Below are positions 1-8,449 of a stretch of DNA of 64,000 bases, piece by piece. This stretch comes from Alistipes sp. (lineage in GTDB: Bacteria; Bacteroidota; Bacteroidia; Bacteroidales; Rikenellaceae): NCBI GenBank assembly GCA_017398045.1, contig JAFQHI010000025.1:124001-188000 (forward strand), given 5' to 3'. The notes below the pieces were generated by a model. The model searched no databases. It saw only the letters and a list, made by a program, of their open reading frames with translations, and was not told where the DNA came from. A program made the translations under genes and the position numbers. Positions within the stretch are counted from its first letter, which is position 1, and the number at the start of each line of letters is the position of its first letter.

Positions 1-1
1 T

Positions 2-607
2 CTCGAAAACGAGACATTGCCCGAGGCGGCCTATCGTGTATTGGAGGAGGCCACCGGGCTGCTCAAGCGCGATTTGTACCTCAAGCAGATGGAGATTTTC
101 TCCGACCCGAATCGCGTGAGTGGCGAGGAGCTGGAGTGGATTAACCGCAAGCACGGCATCAACACGGTGCGCGTGGTGACGGTGGGATTTTATGCCCTGC
201 TGAAGCTCGACCGTCGCACGACCGACTACACCACCAAGAAGGGGGCGCAATGGGTGCCGATTGACGCCATCCAACGCCTGGCCATGGACCACAAGGAGAT
301 TCTTTCGTCGGCCCTCGGCTACCTCTGCCGCGAGATGCAGCAGTCGCCCGTGGCCTTCGAGCTGCTACCCAAGAAGTTCACGATTCGCGCCCTGCAACGA
401 CTCTTCGAAGCGGTGTTGGGTATCGAAATCGACAACCGCAACTTCCGCAAAAAGATGCTTTCGTCGGGATTCCTCCTCGCCACAGGCGAAAAGGAGGAGC
501 GCGTAGCCCACAAGCCGGCCGAATACTACACCTTCGACCGCAACGCCTACCGTCGCGCCCTGAAGGCCAAACTAAAGATGGGATTTATTGATAATTGGCG
601 ATATTAG
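2..607 (+). CDS. NrtR-type NUDIX/winged-helix transcriptional regulator (5' end outside window)
   Basis: The reading frame is open from base 2 and runs upstream of the window, so this is the C-terminal part of the gene; the first in-window start-like codon (TTG at 17) is not the real start. The first visible residues resemble the end of a NUDIX box (alanine-rich helix, then LEEATGL). The second half, with RALQRLFEAVLG and a HKPAEYY segment near the end, fits the winged helix seen in NrtR-family repressors. Members of this family control pentose genes in Bacteroidota, and xylB and xylA follow directly, so a xylose-responsive regulator is likely. That role is inferred from the neighbours; the effector is not visible. 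Confidence 0.8.
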   Translation, partial: LENETLPEAAYRVLEEATGLLKRDLYLKQMEIFSDPNRVSGEELEWINRKHGINTVRVVTVGFYALLKLDRRTTDYTTKKGAQWVPIDAIQRLAMDHKEILSSALGYLCREMQQSPVAFELLPKKFTIRALQRLFEAVLGIEIDNRNFRKKMLSSGFLLATGEKEERVAHKPAEYYTFDRNAYRRALKAKLKMGFIDNWRY

Positions 608-725
608 ACAAGAGGAAAGAGAGATTAAAGAGATTAAAGAGATTAAAGAAATTAAAGAAATTAAAGTTACTTTAGTCGCCTTTAGTAACCTTTAGCAACC
701 TTTAGCTCCCTTTAGCAACCCTTAT
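608..725. repeat. Palindromic 9-11 nt repeat array, copy 1
   Basis: Five tandem units built on ATTAAAG lie on the left, followed on the right by about five units built on CCTTTAG. The right arm is roughly complementary to the left, so the RNA could fold into a long imperfect hairpin. It fills the gap between the regulator gene and xylB. The same composition recurs in at least seven other gaps of this window. Confidence 0.85.
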
Positions 726-759
726 AAAACAAAAACCGAAAACCAAACAAAATAGAACC

Positions 760-2250
760 ATGAGCAAAACAAGTTTAGGAATTGATGTCGGCTCCTCGTC
801 GGTGAAGGTGTCGCTGATGGATATCGAGACGGGTGCGTGTGTAGCCTCCTCGACCAACCCGAGCCAGGAGATGCCCATTGATGCCGTCAAGAGCGGCTGG
901 GCCGAGCAGGACCCCGAAATGTGGTGGAAATATGCCGTGGAGGGTATTCGCAAGATTGCCGCGGAGCATCCGATGAGCAACGTAGCCTCGATTGGTATCA
1001 CCTACCAGATGCACGGTTTGGTCTGCCTCGACAAGGAGCAGAAGCCCCTGCGCAAGGCCATCATCTGGTGCGATTCGCGTGCCGTGGAGCTGGGCGCAGA
1101 GGCCTTGGAGGCCATTGGCCGCGATTTCTGCCTCGAACACGCCCTCAACTCGCCGGGTAACTTCACCGCCTCGAAATTGGCGTGGGTGAAGCGCAACGAG
1201 GAGGAGCTGTTTGCTCAAATCGACAAATTCATCCTGCCGGGTGACTACATCGCCTACCGCCTCTCGGGCAAGGTCTCAACCTCGGTAAGCGGTCTTTCGG
1301 AGCAGATTCTCTGGGACTTCAAGGAGGAGAAGCGTGCCGACTTCGTGGCCGACTACTACGGTATTCCGCACCGCATGATTCCCGATGCCGGTGTCTCGAT
1401 TGGTGTGGAGGCGACGACCGACAAGGCCACCGAGGAGCTGCTGGGTATTCCCGAGGGTACGCCCATCGCATATCGTGCCGGTGACCAGCCCAACAACGCC
1501 TTCTCGCTCAACGTGATGGAGGCCGGTGAGATTGCCGCCACGGGTGGCACGAGTGGCGTGGTGTATGGCGTGGTGGATACACCCAAAGCCGACCCCCTCT
1601 CGCGCGTGAATACCTTTGTACACGTCAATCATACCCCCGCTACACCCCGCTACGGCATCCTGCTGTGCATCAACGGCACGGGTATCCTCAACTCGTGGAT
1701 GCGTCGCAACGTGGTGCAGCAGACCCTCGACTATGTAGAGATGAACGCCCTCGCAGAGCAGGCTCCGGCCGGTTCGGACGGGTTGGTGGTCCTCCCCTTC
1801 GGCAATGGCGCGGAGCGTGTCCTGGAGAACCGCACAACGGGTGCTGCCGTGGTGGGTATCGACCTCAATCGCCACTCGACGGCCCACATCCTGCGTGCCG
1901 CACAGGAGGGTATCGCCTTCTCGTTCCGCTACGGCATCGACCTGATGCGCGAGCTGGGGCTGAAGCCCGATGTGATTCGTGCCGGTAAGGCCAACCTCTT
2001 CCTCTCGCCCCTCTTCCGTCAGACCCTCTCGACGCTCACCGGAGCGCGTATTGAGCTGTTCAACACGGACGGTTCGTTGGGTGCTGCACGTGGTGCCGCC
2101 CTCGGTGCAGGGTTCTACTCGTCGCGCGAGGAGGCCTTCTCGTCGCTCAAATGCTTGGAAGTGGTCGAGCCGCGTGAAGAGGAGCGCGAAGCCCTCGAAA
2201 AGAGCTACGAAAAGTGGAAGGCAGAGGTGGAATTAAGAATTAAGAATTAA
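760..2250 (+). CDS. xylB: Xylulokinase
   Basis: This FGGY-family sugar kinase phosphorylates D-xylulose to xylulose 5-phosphate, feeding the pentose phosphate pathway. Seen in the sequence: the N-terminal phosphate-binding motif IDVGSSSVKVS (residues 7-17), a YQMHGLV segment, AGDQPNNAFS in the middle, and the C-terminal GAARGAALGAG helix of the actin-like fold. Its 496 residues match the usual xylulokinase length. It lies just downstream of an NrtR-type regulator and about 190 bp upstream of xylA, the usual pairing for xylose use. Other FGGY substrates are possible in principle, but the adjacent xylose isomerase makes xylulose much the best call. Confidence 0.95.
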   Translation: MSKTSLGIDVGSSSVKVSLMDIETGACVASSTNPSQEMPIDAVKSGWAEQDPEMWWKYAVEGIRKIAAEHPMSNVASIGITYQMHGLVCLDKEQKPLRKAIIWCDSRAVELGAEALEAIGRDFCLEHALNSPGNFTASKLAWVKRNEEELFAQIDKFILPGDYIAYRLSGKVSTSVSGLSEQILWDFKEEKRADFVADYYGIPHRMIPDAGVSIGVEATTDKATEELLGIPEGTPIAYRAGDQPNNAFSLNVMEAGEIAATGGTSGVVYGVVDTPKADPLSRVNTFVHVNHTPATPRYGILLCINGTGILNSWMRRNVVQQTLDYVEMNALAEQAPAGSDGLVVLPFGNGAERVLENRTTGAAVVGIDLNRHSTAHILRAAQEGIAFSFRYGIDLMRELGLKPDVIRAGKANLFLSPLFRQTLSTLTGARIELFNTDGSLGAARGAALGAGFYSSREEAFSSLKCLEVVEPREEEREALEKSYEKWKAEVELRIKN

Positions 2251-2410
2251 GAATTAGAGAAGGGTGATTAAAGGTGATTAAAGGTAATTAAGGGTGATTA
2301 AGGGACTCCTTTAGCAACCTTTAGAAACCTTTAGAAACCTTTAGAAACCTTTAGCAACCTTTAGAAACCTTTAGCAACCCTTAGCAACCCTTAGAAACCT
2401 TTAGAAACAA
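2251..2410. repeat. Palindromic 10 nt repeat array, copy 2 (between xylB and xylA)
   Basis: An AT-rich GAATTAA triplication at the xylB stop codon leads into a left arm of four ATTAAAGG/ATTAAGGG units. After a short GACT centre comes a right arm of about ten CCTTTAGMAA units in near-perfect 10 nt register. The arms are complementary, so a transcript covering both genes would carry a long hairpin here. This could uncouple xylB from xylA expression; that is inference. Confidence 0.85.
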
Positions 2411-2443
2411 AAACACAAACCAACTATAAAAAACATTACAACT

Positions 2444-3754
2444 ATGGCAAAACAGTATTTCCCCGAGATTGGTAAGATTCCGTTCGAGGGTAAGGAGTCG
2501 AAGAACCCGATGGCATTCCATTACTACAACCCCGAGCAGGTGGTAGCCGGCCGCAAGATGAAGGATTGGCTGCGTTTCTCGATGGCTTGGTGGCACACCC
2601 TTTGCGCCGAGGGTGCCGACCAGTTTGGTGGTGGCACGAAGAAGTTCCCCTGGAACGAGTCGGCCTGCCCGCTGGAGCGTGCCAAGGCCAAGATGGATGC
2701 CGGTTTCGAGTTCATGCAGAAGATGGGCATCGAGTACTACTGCTTCCACGATGTGGACCTCATCGACGAGGACCCCGACCCGAAGAAGTATGAGGAGAAC
2801 CTGAAGGCTATCGTGGCTTATGCCAAGGAGAAGCAGGCCGAGACGGGCATCAAGCTCCTCTGGGGTACGGCCAACGTATTCGGCAACGCCCGCTACATGA
2901 ACGGTGCCTCGACCAACCCCGATTTCGATACGGCAGCCCGTGCCATGCTGCAAATCAAGAACGCCATCGACGCTACGATTGCGCTGGGTGGTGAGAACTA
3001 TGTATTCTGGGGTGGCCGCGAGGGTTATATGTCGCTGCTCAACACCGATATGAAGCGCGAGAAGAGCCACATGGCCACGATGCTCCGCATGGCCCGCGAC
3101 TATGCCCGCAAGCAGGGTTTCACGGGTACGTTCCTCATCGAGCCGAAGCCCATGGAGCCGATGAAGCACCAGTACGACGTCGATACGGAGACCGTCGTAG
3201 GTTTCCTGCGTGCCAACGGTCTGGACAAGGACTTCAAGGTAAATATTGAGGTGAACCACGCTACGCTGGCCGGCCACACCTTCGAGCATGAGTTGCAGTG
3301 CGCTGTCGATGCCGGTATGCTCGGTTCGATTGACGCCAACCGTGGTGACTACCAGAACGGCTGGGACACCGACCAATTCCCCATCGACCTCTACGAGTTG
3401 GTACAGGCCATGCTCGTGATTGTACGCGGTGGCGGTTTGCAGGGTGGCGGTACGAACTTCGACGCCAAGGTACGTCGTAACTCGACCGACCCCGAGGACC
3501 TCTTCATTGCCCACATTGCCGGTATGGATGTGATGGCTCGCGCCCTCTTGATTGCAGCCGACATCCTGGAGAACTCGCCCTACCAGCAGATGGTCAGCGA
3601 CCGCTACGCTTCGTATGACGAGGGTATGGGTAAGAAGTTCGAGAACGGCGAGCTGACGCTCGAGGAGGTGGTTGCTTACGCCCACGAGCATGAGCCGGTA
3701 CAGAAGAGCGGCAAGCAGGAGCTGTACGAGTCGATTGTCAGCATGTACATCTAA
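2444..3754 (+). CDS. xylA: Xylose isomerase
   Basis: It interconverts D-xylose and D-xylulose in the cytoplasm, the step before XylB. At 436 residues it belongs to the longer class II xylose isomerases typical of Bacteroidota. Visible family features include the catalytic-histidine segment [13 protein letters not shown], the [12 protein letters not shown] loop, the metal-ligand glutamate in FLIEPKP, and the [17 protein letters not shown] region. Codon use is strongly biased, in keeping with high expression. A strong hairpin terminator begins 25 bp after the stop codon, so the xyl unit ends here. No xylose transporter gene is visible in the window. Confidence 0.97.
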   Translation: MAKQYFPEIGKIPFEGKESKNPMAFHYYNPEQVVAGRKMKDWLRFSMAWWHTLCAEGADQFGGGTKKFPWNESACPLERAKAKMDAGFEFMQKMGIEYYCFHDVDLIDEDPDPKKYEENLKAIVAYAKEKQAETGIKLLWGTANVFGNARYMNGASTNPDFDTAARAMLQIKNAIDATIALGGENYVFWGGREGYMSLLNTDMKREKSHMATMLRMARDYARKQGFTGTFLIEPKPMEPMKHQYDVDTETVVGFLRANGLDKDFKVNIEVNHATLAGHTFEHELQCAVDAGMLGSIDANRGDYQNGWDTDQFPIDLYELVQAMLVIVRGGGLQGGGTNFDAKVRRNSTDPEDLFIAHIAGMDVMARALLIAADILENSPYQQMVSDRYASYDEGMGKKFENGELTLEEVVAYAHEHEPVQKSGKQELYESIVSMYI

Positions 3755-3779
3755 TCCTGTTGCGTGCAATAGACGACAA

Positions 3780-3811
3780 GAGGCATCCCCAAAGGGGTGC
3801 CTCTTTTTTTT
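3780..3811 (+). terminator. Rho-independent terminator after xylA
   Basis: An 11 bp perfect stem (GAGGCATCCCC pairing with GGGGTGCCTC, with one wobble) closes a three-base AAA loop and is followed by eight T residues. This is a textbook intrinsic terminator for the rightward xyl transcript. Confidence 0.9.
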
Positions 3812-3830
3812 CGACCAATAGAAAAAGGCG

Positions 3831-3890
3831 ATAAAGGCAACTAAAGGTAATTAAGGGAACCCTTTAGCAACCCTTAATTACCCTTTCTTT
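3831..3890. repeat. Palindromic repeat array, copy 3
   Basis: A short copy of the window-wide family: ACTAAAGG and ATTAAGGG units on the left, then CCTTTAGCAA and CCCTTAATTA units on the right. It sits between the xylA terminator and the convergent antiporter gene. Confidence 0.75.
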
Positions 3891-3893
3891 CCC

Positions 3894-4847
3894 CTACTGC
3901 AACGAAATCAGGTAGTAGAGGTAGCCGATAAACGAAAGGAGCATCACGGCACCCGAAGTGCGCGAGATTCTTCCCTTGAGACTGACTACAAAGAGCAGCA
4001 CCACGGCGGCAATCATCACGGCGTAATCCACCATCGTAATACCGCCACCTGTCAGGGGCGCGAGTTGCGAACTGACACCGAGGATGAAGAGGACGTTGAA
4101 GATGTTCGAGCCGACAACATTACCCAGCGCGAGCTGCGTGTTACGCTTGAAGGCGGCCGTTAAGGAGGCGGCCAGCTCGGGCAGCGACGTACCGCAGGCG
4201 ATGAGCGTGATGGAGATAAAGGCCTCATCCACGCCCAGCATCAGGGCCACCTGCTCGGCCTCATCGACAAAGAATTGGCAACCGGTCACCAGCACGGCAA
4301 GACCCACTACGACCTTCGCAATCGAGAGCCACAGCTTTTCGCTCGGTGCCGCGGTCTGCTCCGTGGAGGGTTTAACGGGGTTGTTCTTCCTGTCGCGCAG
4401 GAACGAGACGTAGATGTAGAGCGCGAAGCCCACGAGGAAGACCCATCCGTCGAGGCGGTTGATGGCTACGGGTGCGCCATTGAAGCAGTTGAAGGCCAAG
4501 AGAATCGCCAAAATCGAGACACCGATGCAGACCGGCAGGTCGAACTTCAGGTTCTCGCGGCTCACCGAGATAGGCCACAAGATGGCCGTCAGGCCGAGGA
4601 TGCAGAGGACGTTGAAGATGTTCGAACCGACGACATTACCAATCGCTACATCCACGTTGCCCTGCAATGCCCCATAGGAGCTTACGACCAGCTCGGGACA
4701 CGACGTACCGATGCCGACAATCACGGCACCAATCACAAAATCGGAGATGCGGTAGCGACGAGCAATGGCCACCGAACCGTTTACAAGCGTGTCGGCACCC
4801 CACACAATCGCCACCAGCGCAAGGAGCATAATGAGTACAGATAACAT
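3894..4847 (-). CDS. CaCA-family calcium/sodium antiporter (YrbG-like)
   Basis: This is an inner-membrane cation exchanger of the K-independent YrbG type. It has the two inverted alpha-repeats that define the family. Alpha-1 reads GTSCPELVVSS followed by GNVVGSNIFNVLCILG. Alpha-2 reads GTSLPELAASL followed by GNVVGSNIFNVLFILG. They lie in roughly the first and second halves of the 317-residue protein, separated by a hydrophilic loop near residues 150-170. About ten hydrophobic segments are evident. Bacterial relatives exchange Ca2+ for Na+ or H+; the ion used here cannot be read from sequence. It is transcribed alone, convergent with xylA. Confidence 0.92.
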   Translation of the reverse strand: MLSVLIMLLALVAIVWGADTLVNGSVAIARRYRISDFVIGAVIVGIGTSCPELVVSSYGALQGNVDVAIGNVVGSNIFNVLCILGLTAILWPISVSRENLKFDLPVCIGVSILAILLAFNCFNGAPVAINRLDGWVFLVGFALYIYVSFLRDRKNNPVKPSTEQTAAPSEKLWLSIAKVVVGLAVLVTGCQFFVDEAEQVALMLGVDEAFISITLIACGTSLPELAASLTAAFKRNTQLALGNVVGSNIFNVLFILGVSSQLAPLTGGGITMVDYAVMIAAVVLLFVVSLKGRISRTSGAVMLLSFIGYLYYLISLQ

Positions 4848-5142
4848 GATGATGATGGGTTTTGTTTCACTGTATGCAAAAGTAGTGACAAAAGTGGCTC
4901 GATGTGCTTTTTGTGTGTTATCCTATCGTTAAAAAAGAGCATCCTTCGGAGGGGTAAAGGCGAAAAGGGTAATTAAAGGTTATTAAGGGTGATTAAGGGT
5001 TGCTAAAGGTGGTTAAGGGACTCCTTTAGCAACCTTTAGTTTCCTTTAGCAACCTTTAGCAACCTTTAGCAACCCTATAGTCCAAACAAGTTTGGCCTCT
5101 GCACTCGCTCCGCAGCGTCGGCTCTTAATTTTTAATTCTAAA
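4848..5142. other. Non-coding gap with antiporter promoter and repeats
   Basis: The first 60 bases hold a leftward -7-like TACTTTTG (4884-4877 on the minus strand) that suits the antiporter gene. A repeat array follows at 4960-5073. A small CCAAAC/GTTTGG hairpin lies at 5082-5095, and an AT-rich TTTTAATTCTAAATTTTG tract starts at about 5125. No open reading frame here looks like a gene. Confidence 0.6.
4960..5073. repeat. Palindromic repeat array, copy 4
   Basis: Left-arm units of the ATTAAAGG, ATTAAGGG and GCTAAAGG types precede a GGGACTCC centre and right-arm units CCTTTAGCAA and CCTTTAGTTT. The centre resembles that of copy 2 (GGGACTCC), showing that these arrays share a design rather than being random AT-rich sequence. 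Confidence 0.85.
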
Positions 5143-5173
5143 TTTTGAATTTTGAATTTTATGCTTAACTTTG
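5143..5173 (+). promoter_or_regulatory. Bacteroidota -33/-7 promoter of thiamine uptake operon
   Basis: TTTG at 5143-5146 and TAACTTTG at 5166-5173 are separated by 19 bp, matching the Bacteroidota primary sigma-factor consensus. The expected transcription start near 5180 lies right at the 5' edge of the TPP riboswitch, giving a leader of about 205 nt. Confidence 0.75.
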
Positions 5174-5180
5174 CCCCCGA

Positions 5181-5335
5181 TAAAAGGGGTGCCTACAGAG
5201 CAACTCGCTGTCAGGGTCGGGTAATGGACGGCCGTGGAGCAAGGATTCGGTGCGCAACGAATCGGGCGGGTAGTTTGGGCTGAGATTATACCCATTGTAC
5301 CGGATACGGGTAATGCCGAGACCGGGAACGCATAA
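5181..5335 (+). ncRNA. TPP riboswitch (THI element) with expanded P3 arm
   Basis: Conserved TPP-aptamer blocks appear in order: GGGGTGCC at about 5186-5193, GCTGAGA at 5279-5285 followed by ATACCC, then ACCGGATACGGGTAATGCCG at 5299-5318 and GGGAACG near the 3' end. About 85 nt separate the first two blocks, far more than the short P3 loop of most bacterial examples. This insert holds its own GATTCG/CGAATC hairpin (5244-5249 with 5258-5263). The riboswitch lies just upstream of a TonB-dependent receptor and a PnuT-like permease, so repression of thiamine uptake by TPP is the natural reading. The exact switching mechanism is not visible. Confidence 0.9.
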
Positions 5336-5384
5336 TCAATACACACGACCCCTTTTCAGGTTTTCAACTTCAAAAAGTTAAACG

Positions 5385-7628
5385 ATGAAAAGGTTTTTTC
5401 TTTTTTTGGCGGTAGCCGTAACGACGCTGACCGCACACGCCGAGGAGCAGGATTCGCTCCTACTCTACAACCTGCAACAGATTGAGGTGAAAGGCACCAG
5501 AGCCACCAAATCGACCCCCGTGGCCTACGACAACCTCACCTCCGAGGAGCTTGAGCGCAACGCCTACGGCACGGATATGCCCACGGTGCTGGCCCTCACC
5601 CCCTCGATGATTGCCACCAACGAAACGGGTATCGGCATCGGAGGTACGTCGATGCGCCTGCGCGGTACGGATGCTACGCGCCTGAATGTCACCATCAACG
5701 GTGTCTCGATGAACAACCCCGACTCCCACTCGATGTATTGGTACGACACGCCCGACCTGATTTCGGCCGTGGGGTCGGTGCAGGTGCAGCGTGGTGCAGG
5801 CCTCTCGACCAACGGTACGGGTGCCTTTGGCGGTTCGGTCTCGATGACCACCGCACCCCTCTCGTCCACCTTTGAGGGCGATGCCTCGCTCTCCTACGGT
5901 TCGTACAACACCCAAAAGCAGGCCGTAGGCATCTCGTCGGGTCTGATGGGTGGCCATTGGGCCGTGGATGCACGCCTCACACACATCGCCTCGGACGGCT
6001 ACATCGACCGCGGCGCGACGGACCTGAAATCCTACCTTCTGCAGGGGGCTTACTACAACGGCAACACGGTGCTGAAGCTCCTCTCGTTTGGCGGACAAGC
6101 CAAGACCTACCTGACCTATAACGGTGTGACGAAGGAGGATATGGCCCTCTACGGCCGTCGCTACCACGACAGCGGCCAATACTACACCTCGGATGGTCCC
6201 TTCACGCTTGCCGACGGCTCGAAGGTAAATTACTACGACGACCAGACGGACAACTACCTCCAGCTCAACAACCAGCTCCTCCTCTCGCACCGCTTCAACA
6301 ACCGTTGGTCGCTCTCGGCCGTGCTGTTCTACACCTACGGCTACGGCTACTACAAGCAGTACAAGGACGATGCGACGCTCTTCGAGTATGGCCTCACGGA
6401 GGATGATTCGGTGGAGGCCGACCTGATTCGTGAGAAGCTCATGCGCAACCATCTGGGTGGCGTGCAGGGGGTTGCCAACTACACCTCCGACCGGCTCGAC
6501 CTCTCGTTTGGCGGTTCGTGGAGCTACTACACCTGCCCCCACTGGGGTGAGCTGGATTGGGTCGATGGCGTAGCTGCGGACAACCTCACTGGTCGCTGGT
6601 ACGACAACGATGTCGATAAGCACGACGCCAACCTCTTTGCCCGTGCTTCGTGGCAGGCACACGACCGCGTAAGGCTCTTTGCCGACCTCCAATACCGCTT
6701 CGTGAGCTACGAGGCGTGGGGCGTGAACGACAACTACGATTGGGCCACGGGCGGTATGCAGCCGATTGACGTGGACAAGGATTACCACTTCTTCAACCCC
6801 CGCGTGGGTATGACGTGGTCGCCCTCGGAGCGTTCTTCGTTCTTCCTCTCGGGCGCGATTGCCCAGAAGGAGCCGACACGTGGCGACTTCACGGACCGCT
6901 ATCGCTTTGCCGCAGCCGACGAATACCCCTCGTCCGAAAAGCTCTACGATGTGGAGTTGGGCTACCAATACACCGCTCCGCGCTTGAGTGTCGGTGTGAA
7001 TCTCTACTATATGTATTATAAGGACCAGCTGGTCAAGACGGGCCAAATCAACGACAACTACGACGCGCTGAACATCAATGTCCCCGACAGCTACCGCCGA
7101 GGCGTGGAACTCTCCTTCGTCTGGAAGACGGCCTCATGGCTGACCCTCTCGGCCAATGCCACCTTCTCGGAGAACAAGATTAAGAACTACGTGGACAAGG
7201 TGGTCGATTACGCCTTGGAGGGTAACGTGGCAGGGGCTTACGACTACCTCACGACCGAGATGGGCGACACGCAAATCAGCTACTCGCCCAACGAGATGGC
7301 CTCGTGGTCGATAGACTTACACCGCGGTGGTTTTCAGGCCATTATGACAGGTCGCTATGTGGGTAAGCAATACTTCACGAACTTCGAAAACGACAACATG
7401 AAGCTCGACAGCTACTGCGTGAGCGACCTCGATATTTCGTACACCTTCTCGACCCGTCGCGCGAAGTCGGTACGCATCGGAGCCACAATTTACAACCTCT
7501 TCGACACGCGCTACGAATCGAACGGCTACGGCTGGTCGGAGGCCTACAAGGGGGAACGCTCGGACTACGCCTACTACTTCCCGCAGGCACCGCTCCACGT
7601 CTTGGCCAACGTGACGATTAAATTCTAA
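5385..7628 (+). CDS. TonB-dependent outer-membrane receptor, probably for thiamine
   Basis: This 747-residue protein begins with a cleavable signal peptide (ends near THAEE, residue 20). It has a plug domain with the usual QIEVKGTRA start, GTSMRLRGTDATRLNVTING and VQVQRGAG segments, and a long beta-barrel rich in alternating aromatic residues. It ends in a C-terminal phenylalanine (NVTIKF), typical of outer-membrane barrels. It imports its ligand with TonB energy. The upstream TPP riboswitch and the following PnuT-type permease point to thiamine or its phosphates, matching the known OMthi-PnuT arrangement in Bacteroides. Substrate specificity is inferred from this context and not from the barrel itself. 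Confidence 0.9.
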   Translation: MKRFFLFLAVAVTTLTAHAEEQDSLLLYNLQQIEVKGTRATKSTPVAYDNLTSEELERNAYGTDMPTVLALTPSMIATNETGIGIGGTSMRLRGTDATRLNVTINGVSMNNPDSHSMYWYDTPDLISAVGSVQVQRGAGLSTNGTGAFGGSVSMTTAPLSSTFEGDASLSYGSYNTQKQAVGISSGLMGGHWAVDARLTHIASDGYIDRGATDLKSYLLQGAYYNGNTVLKLLSFGGQAKTYLTYNGVTKEDMALYGRRYHDSGQYYTSDGPFTLADGSKVNYYDDQTDNYLQLNNQLLLSHRFNNRWSLSAVLFYTYGYGYYKQYKDDATLFEYGLTEDDSVEADLIREKLMRNHLGGVQGVANYTSDRLDLSFGGSWSYYTCPHWGELDWVDGVAADNLTGRWYDNDVDKHDANLFARASWQAHDRVRLFADLQYRFVSYEAWGVNDNYDWATGGMQPIDVDKDYHFFNPRVGMTWSPSERSSFFLSGAIAQKEPTRGDFTDRYRFAAADEYPSSEKLYDVELGYQYTAPRLSVGVNLYYMYYKDQLVKTGQINDNYDALNINVPDSYRRGVELSFVWKTASWLTLSANATFSENKIKNYVDKVVDYALEGNVAGAYDYLTTEMGDTQISYSPNEMASWSIDLHRGGFQAIMTGRYVGKQYFTNFENDNMKLDSYCVSDLDISYTFSTRRAKSVRIGATIYNLFDTRYESNGYGWSEAYKGERSDYAYYFPQAPLHVLANVTIKF

Positions 7629-7649
7629 ATCAGGGAACAATAACATCCG

Positions 7650-8237
7650 ATGGAACTGAAACTCTTCTTGCAAATTGTGGGCGTTGCGCTCGGTCTTTTA
7701 TACCTCTATCTGGAGTATAAGGCCGACATCCGCCTGTGGGTCGTGGGGTTGATTATGCCCTGTGTACATGGACTTTTGTACTTCAAGGCGGGCCTCTATG
7801 CCGACTTCTCGATGCAGCTCTACTACATTCTGGCGGGTCTCTACGGCTGGATTGTGTGGCACAATGCCCCCCGCAAGAGGGACTCCTCGGCACGACAGAT
7901 TCAGCATACCCCCCTGCGGTGGGTGCTGCCCCTGATTGGAGTCTATCTCGTGGCACACGGCCTGATTTACCTCTTCCTCACGCACTTTACCAACAGCACC
8001 GTCCCCTTCTGGGATGCACTCACGACGGTCCTTTCGGTCGTAGCGATGTGGATGCTCTCGCGCAAGCTCATTGAGCAGTGGCTCGTCTGGGGCGTGGTCG
8101 ATTTGATTACCGTCGGATTGTACCTCTACAAGGAGATTCCCCTCACTGCCGCGCTCTATGGACTCTACACGGTGTTGGCCGTCGCAGGCTACCTCCGTTG
8201 GCGCAAAGAGGCAAAGCAGGCTATTCAAGGCCATTAA
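7650..8237 (+). CDS. pnuT: PnuT-like thiamine transporter (PnuC family)
   Basis: A 195-residue inner-membrane protein with about seven hydrophobic helices and the PnuC-family features WVVGLIMPCVHGLLYF (about residues 30-45) and a WLVWGVVDLITVGLYLYK motif near residue 150. PnuC proteins move vitamins such as nicotinamide riboside by facilitated diffusion and trapping by phosphorylation. Those placed behind a TPP riboswitch and a TonB receptor form the thiamine branch, PnuT. It starts 21 bp after the receptor gene and is clearly cotranscribed. No thiamine pyrophosphokinase gene follows in this window, unlike some Bacteroides loci. Confidence 0.9.
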   Translation: MELKLFLQIVGVALGLLYLYLEYKADIRLWVVGLIMPCVHGLLYFKAGLYADFSMQLYYILAGLYGWIVWHNAPRKRDSSARQIQHTPLRWVLPLIGVYLVAHGLIYLFLTHFTNSTVPFWDALTTVLSVVAMWMLSRKLIEQWLVWGVVDLITVGLYLYKEIPLTAALYGLYTVLAVAGYLRWRKEAKQAIQGH

Positions 8238-8284
8238 ATGAAAGGTTATTAAAGGCTACTAAAGGTGATTAAGGGCGAGAAGGG
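8238..8284. repeat. Left-arm repeat array, copy 5
   Basis: Three ATTAAAGG, ACTAAAGG and ATTAAGGG units follow the pnuT stop codon. The matching right arm is replaced by a long pyrimidine tract (next entry), so this copy is asymmetric. Confidence 0.65.
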
Positions 8285-8398
8285 ATTATCCTTTTTGCCC
8301 TTCTTGCCCTTCTTGCCCTTCTTCTCTATCATCTCTTTCCTCTTCGCTCTCTCCTCTCTCCTCTTTCCTCTTCGCTCTCTCCTCTTTCCTCTTTTTTG
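8285..8398 (+). repeat. Polypyrimidine tract with internal direct repeat
   Basis: About 110 bases are almost only C and T on this strand. There are three tandem CCCTTCTTG units and a 19-base direct repeat (first copy about 8339-8357, second about 8367-8385). It separates pnuT from the lipoprotein gene and could act as a transcript release region or a poorly translated leader. No coding potential is evident. Confidence 0.7.
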
Positions 8399-8449
8399 GC
8401 ACACGGTTTGCACACTACAAGGCAGTTTAACATCAAAAAAAGAAGAAAG

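Noticed and set aside
2381..3769. Long minus-strand frame opposite xylA
   Set aside because: Same reason: mirrored codon bias of a highly expressed gene; xylA is unmistakable on the plus strand.
5460..7046. A 528-codon open frame on the minus strand across the TonB receptor gene
   Set aside because: It is the antisense shadow of a GC-rich coding strand: no start context, His/Val/Arg-rich composition and no recognisable domain, whereas the plus strand gives a full receptor.
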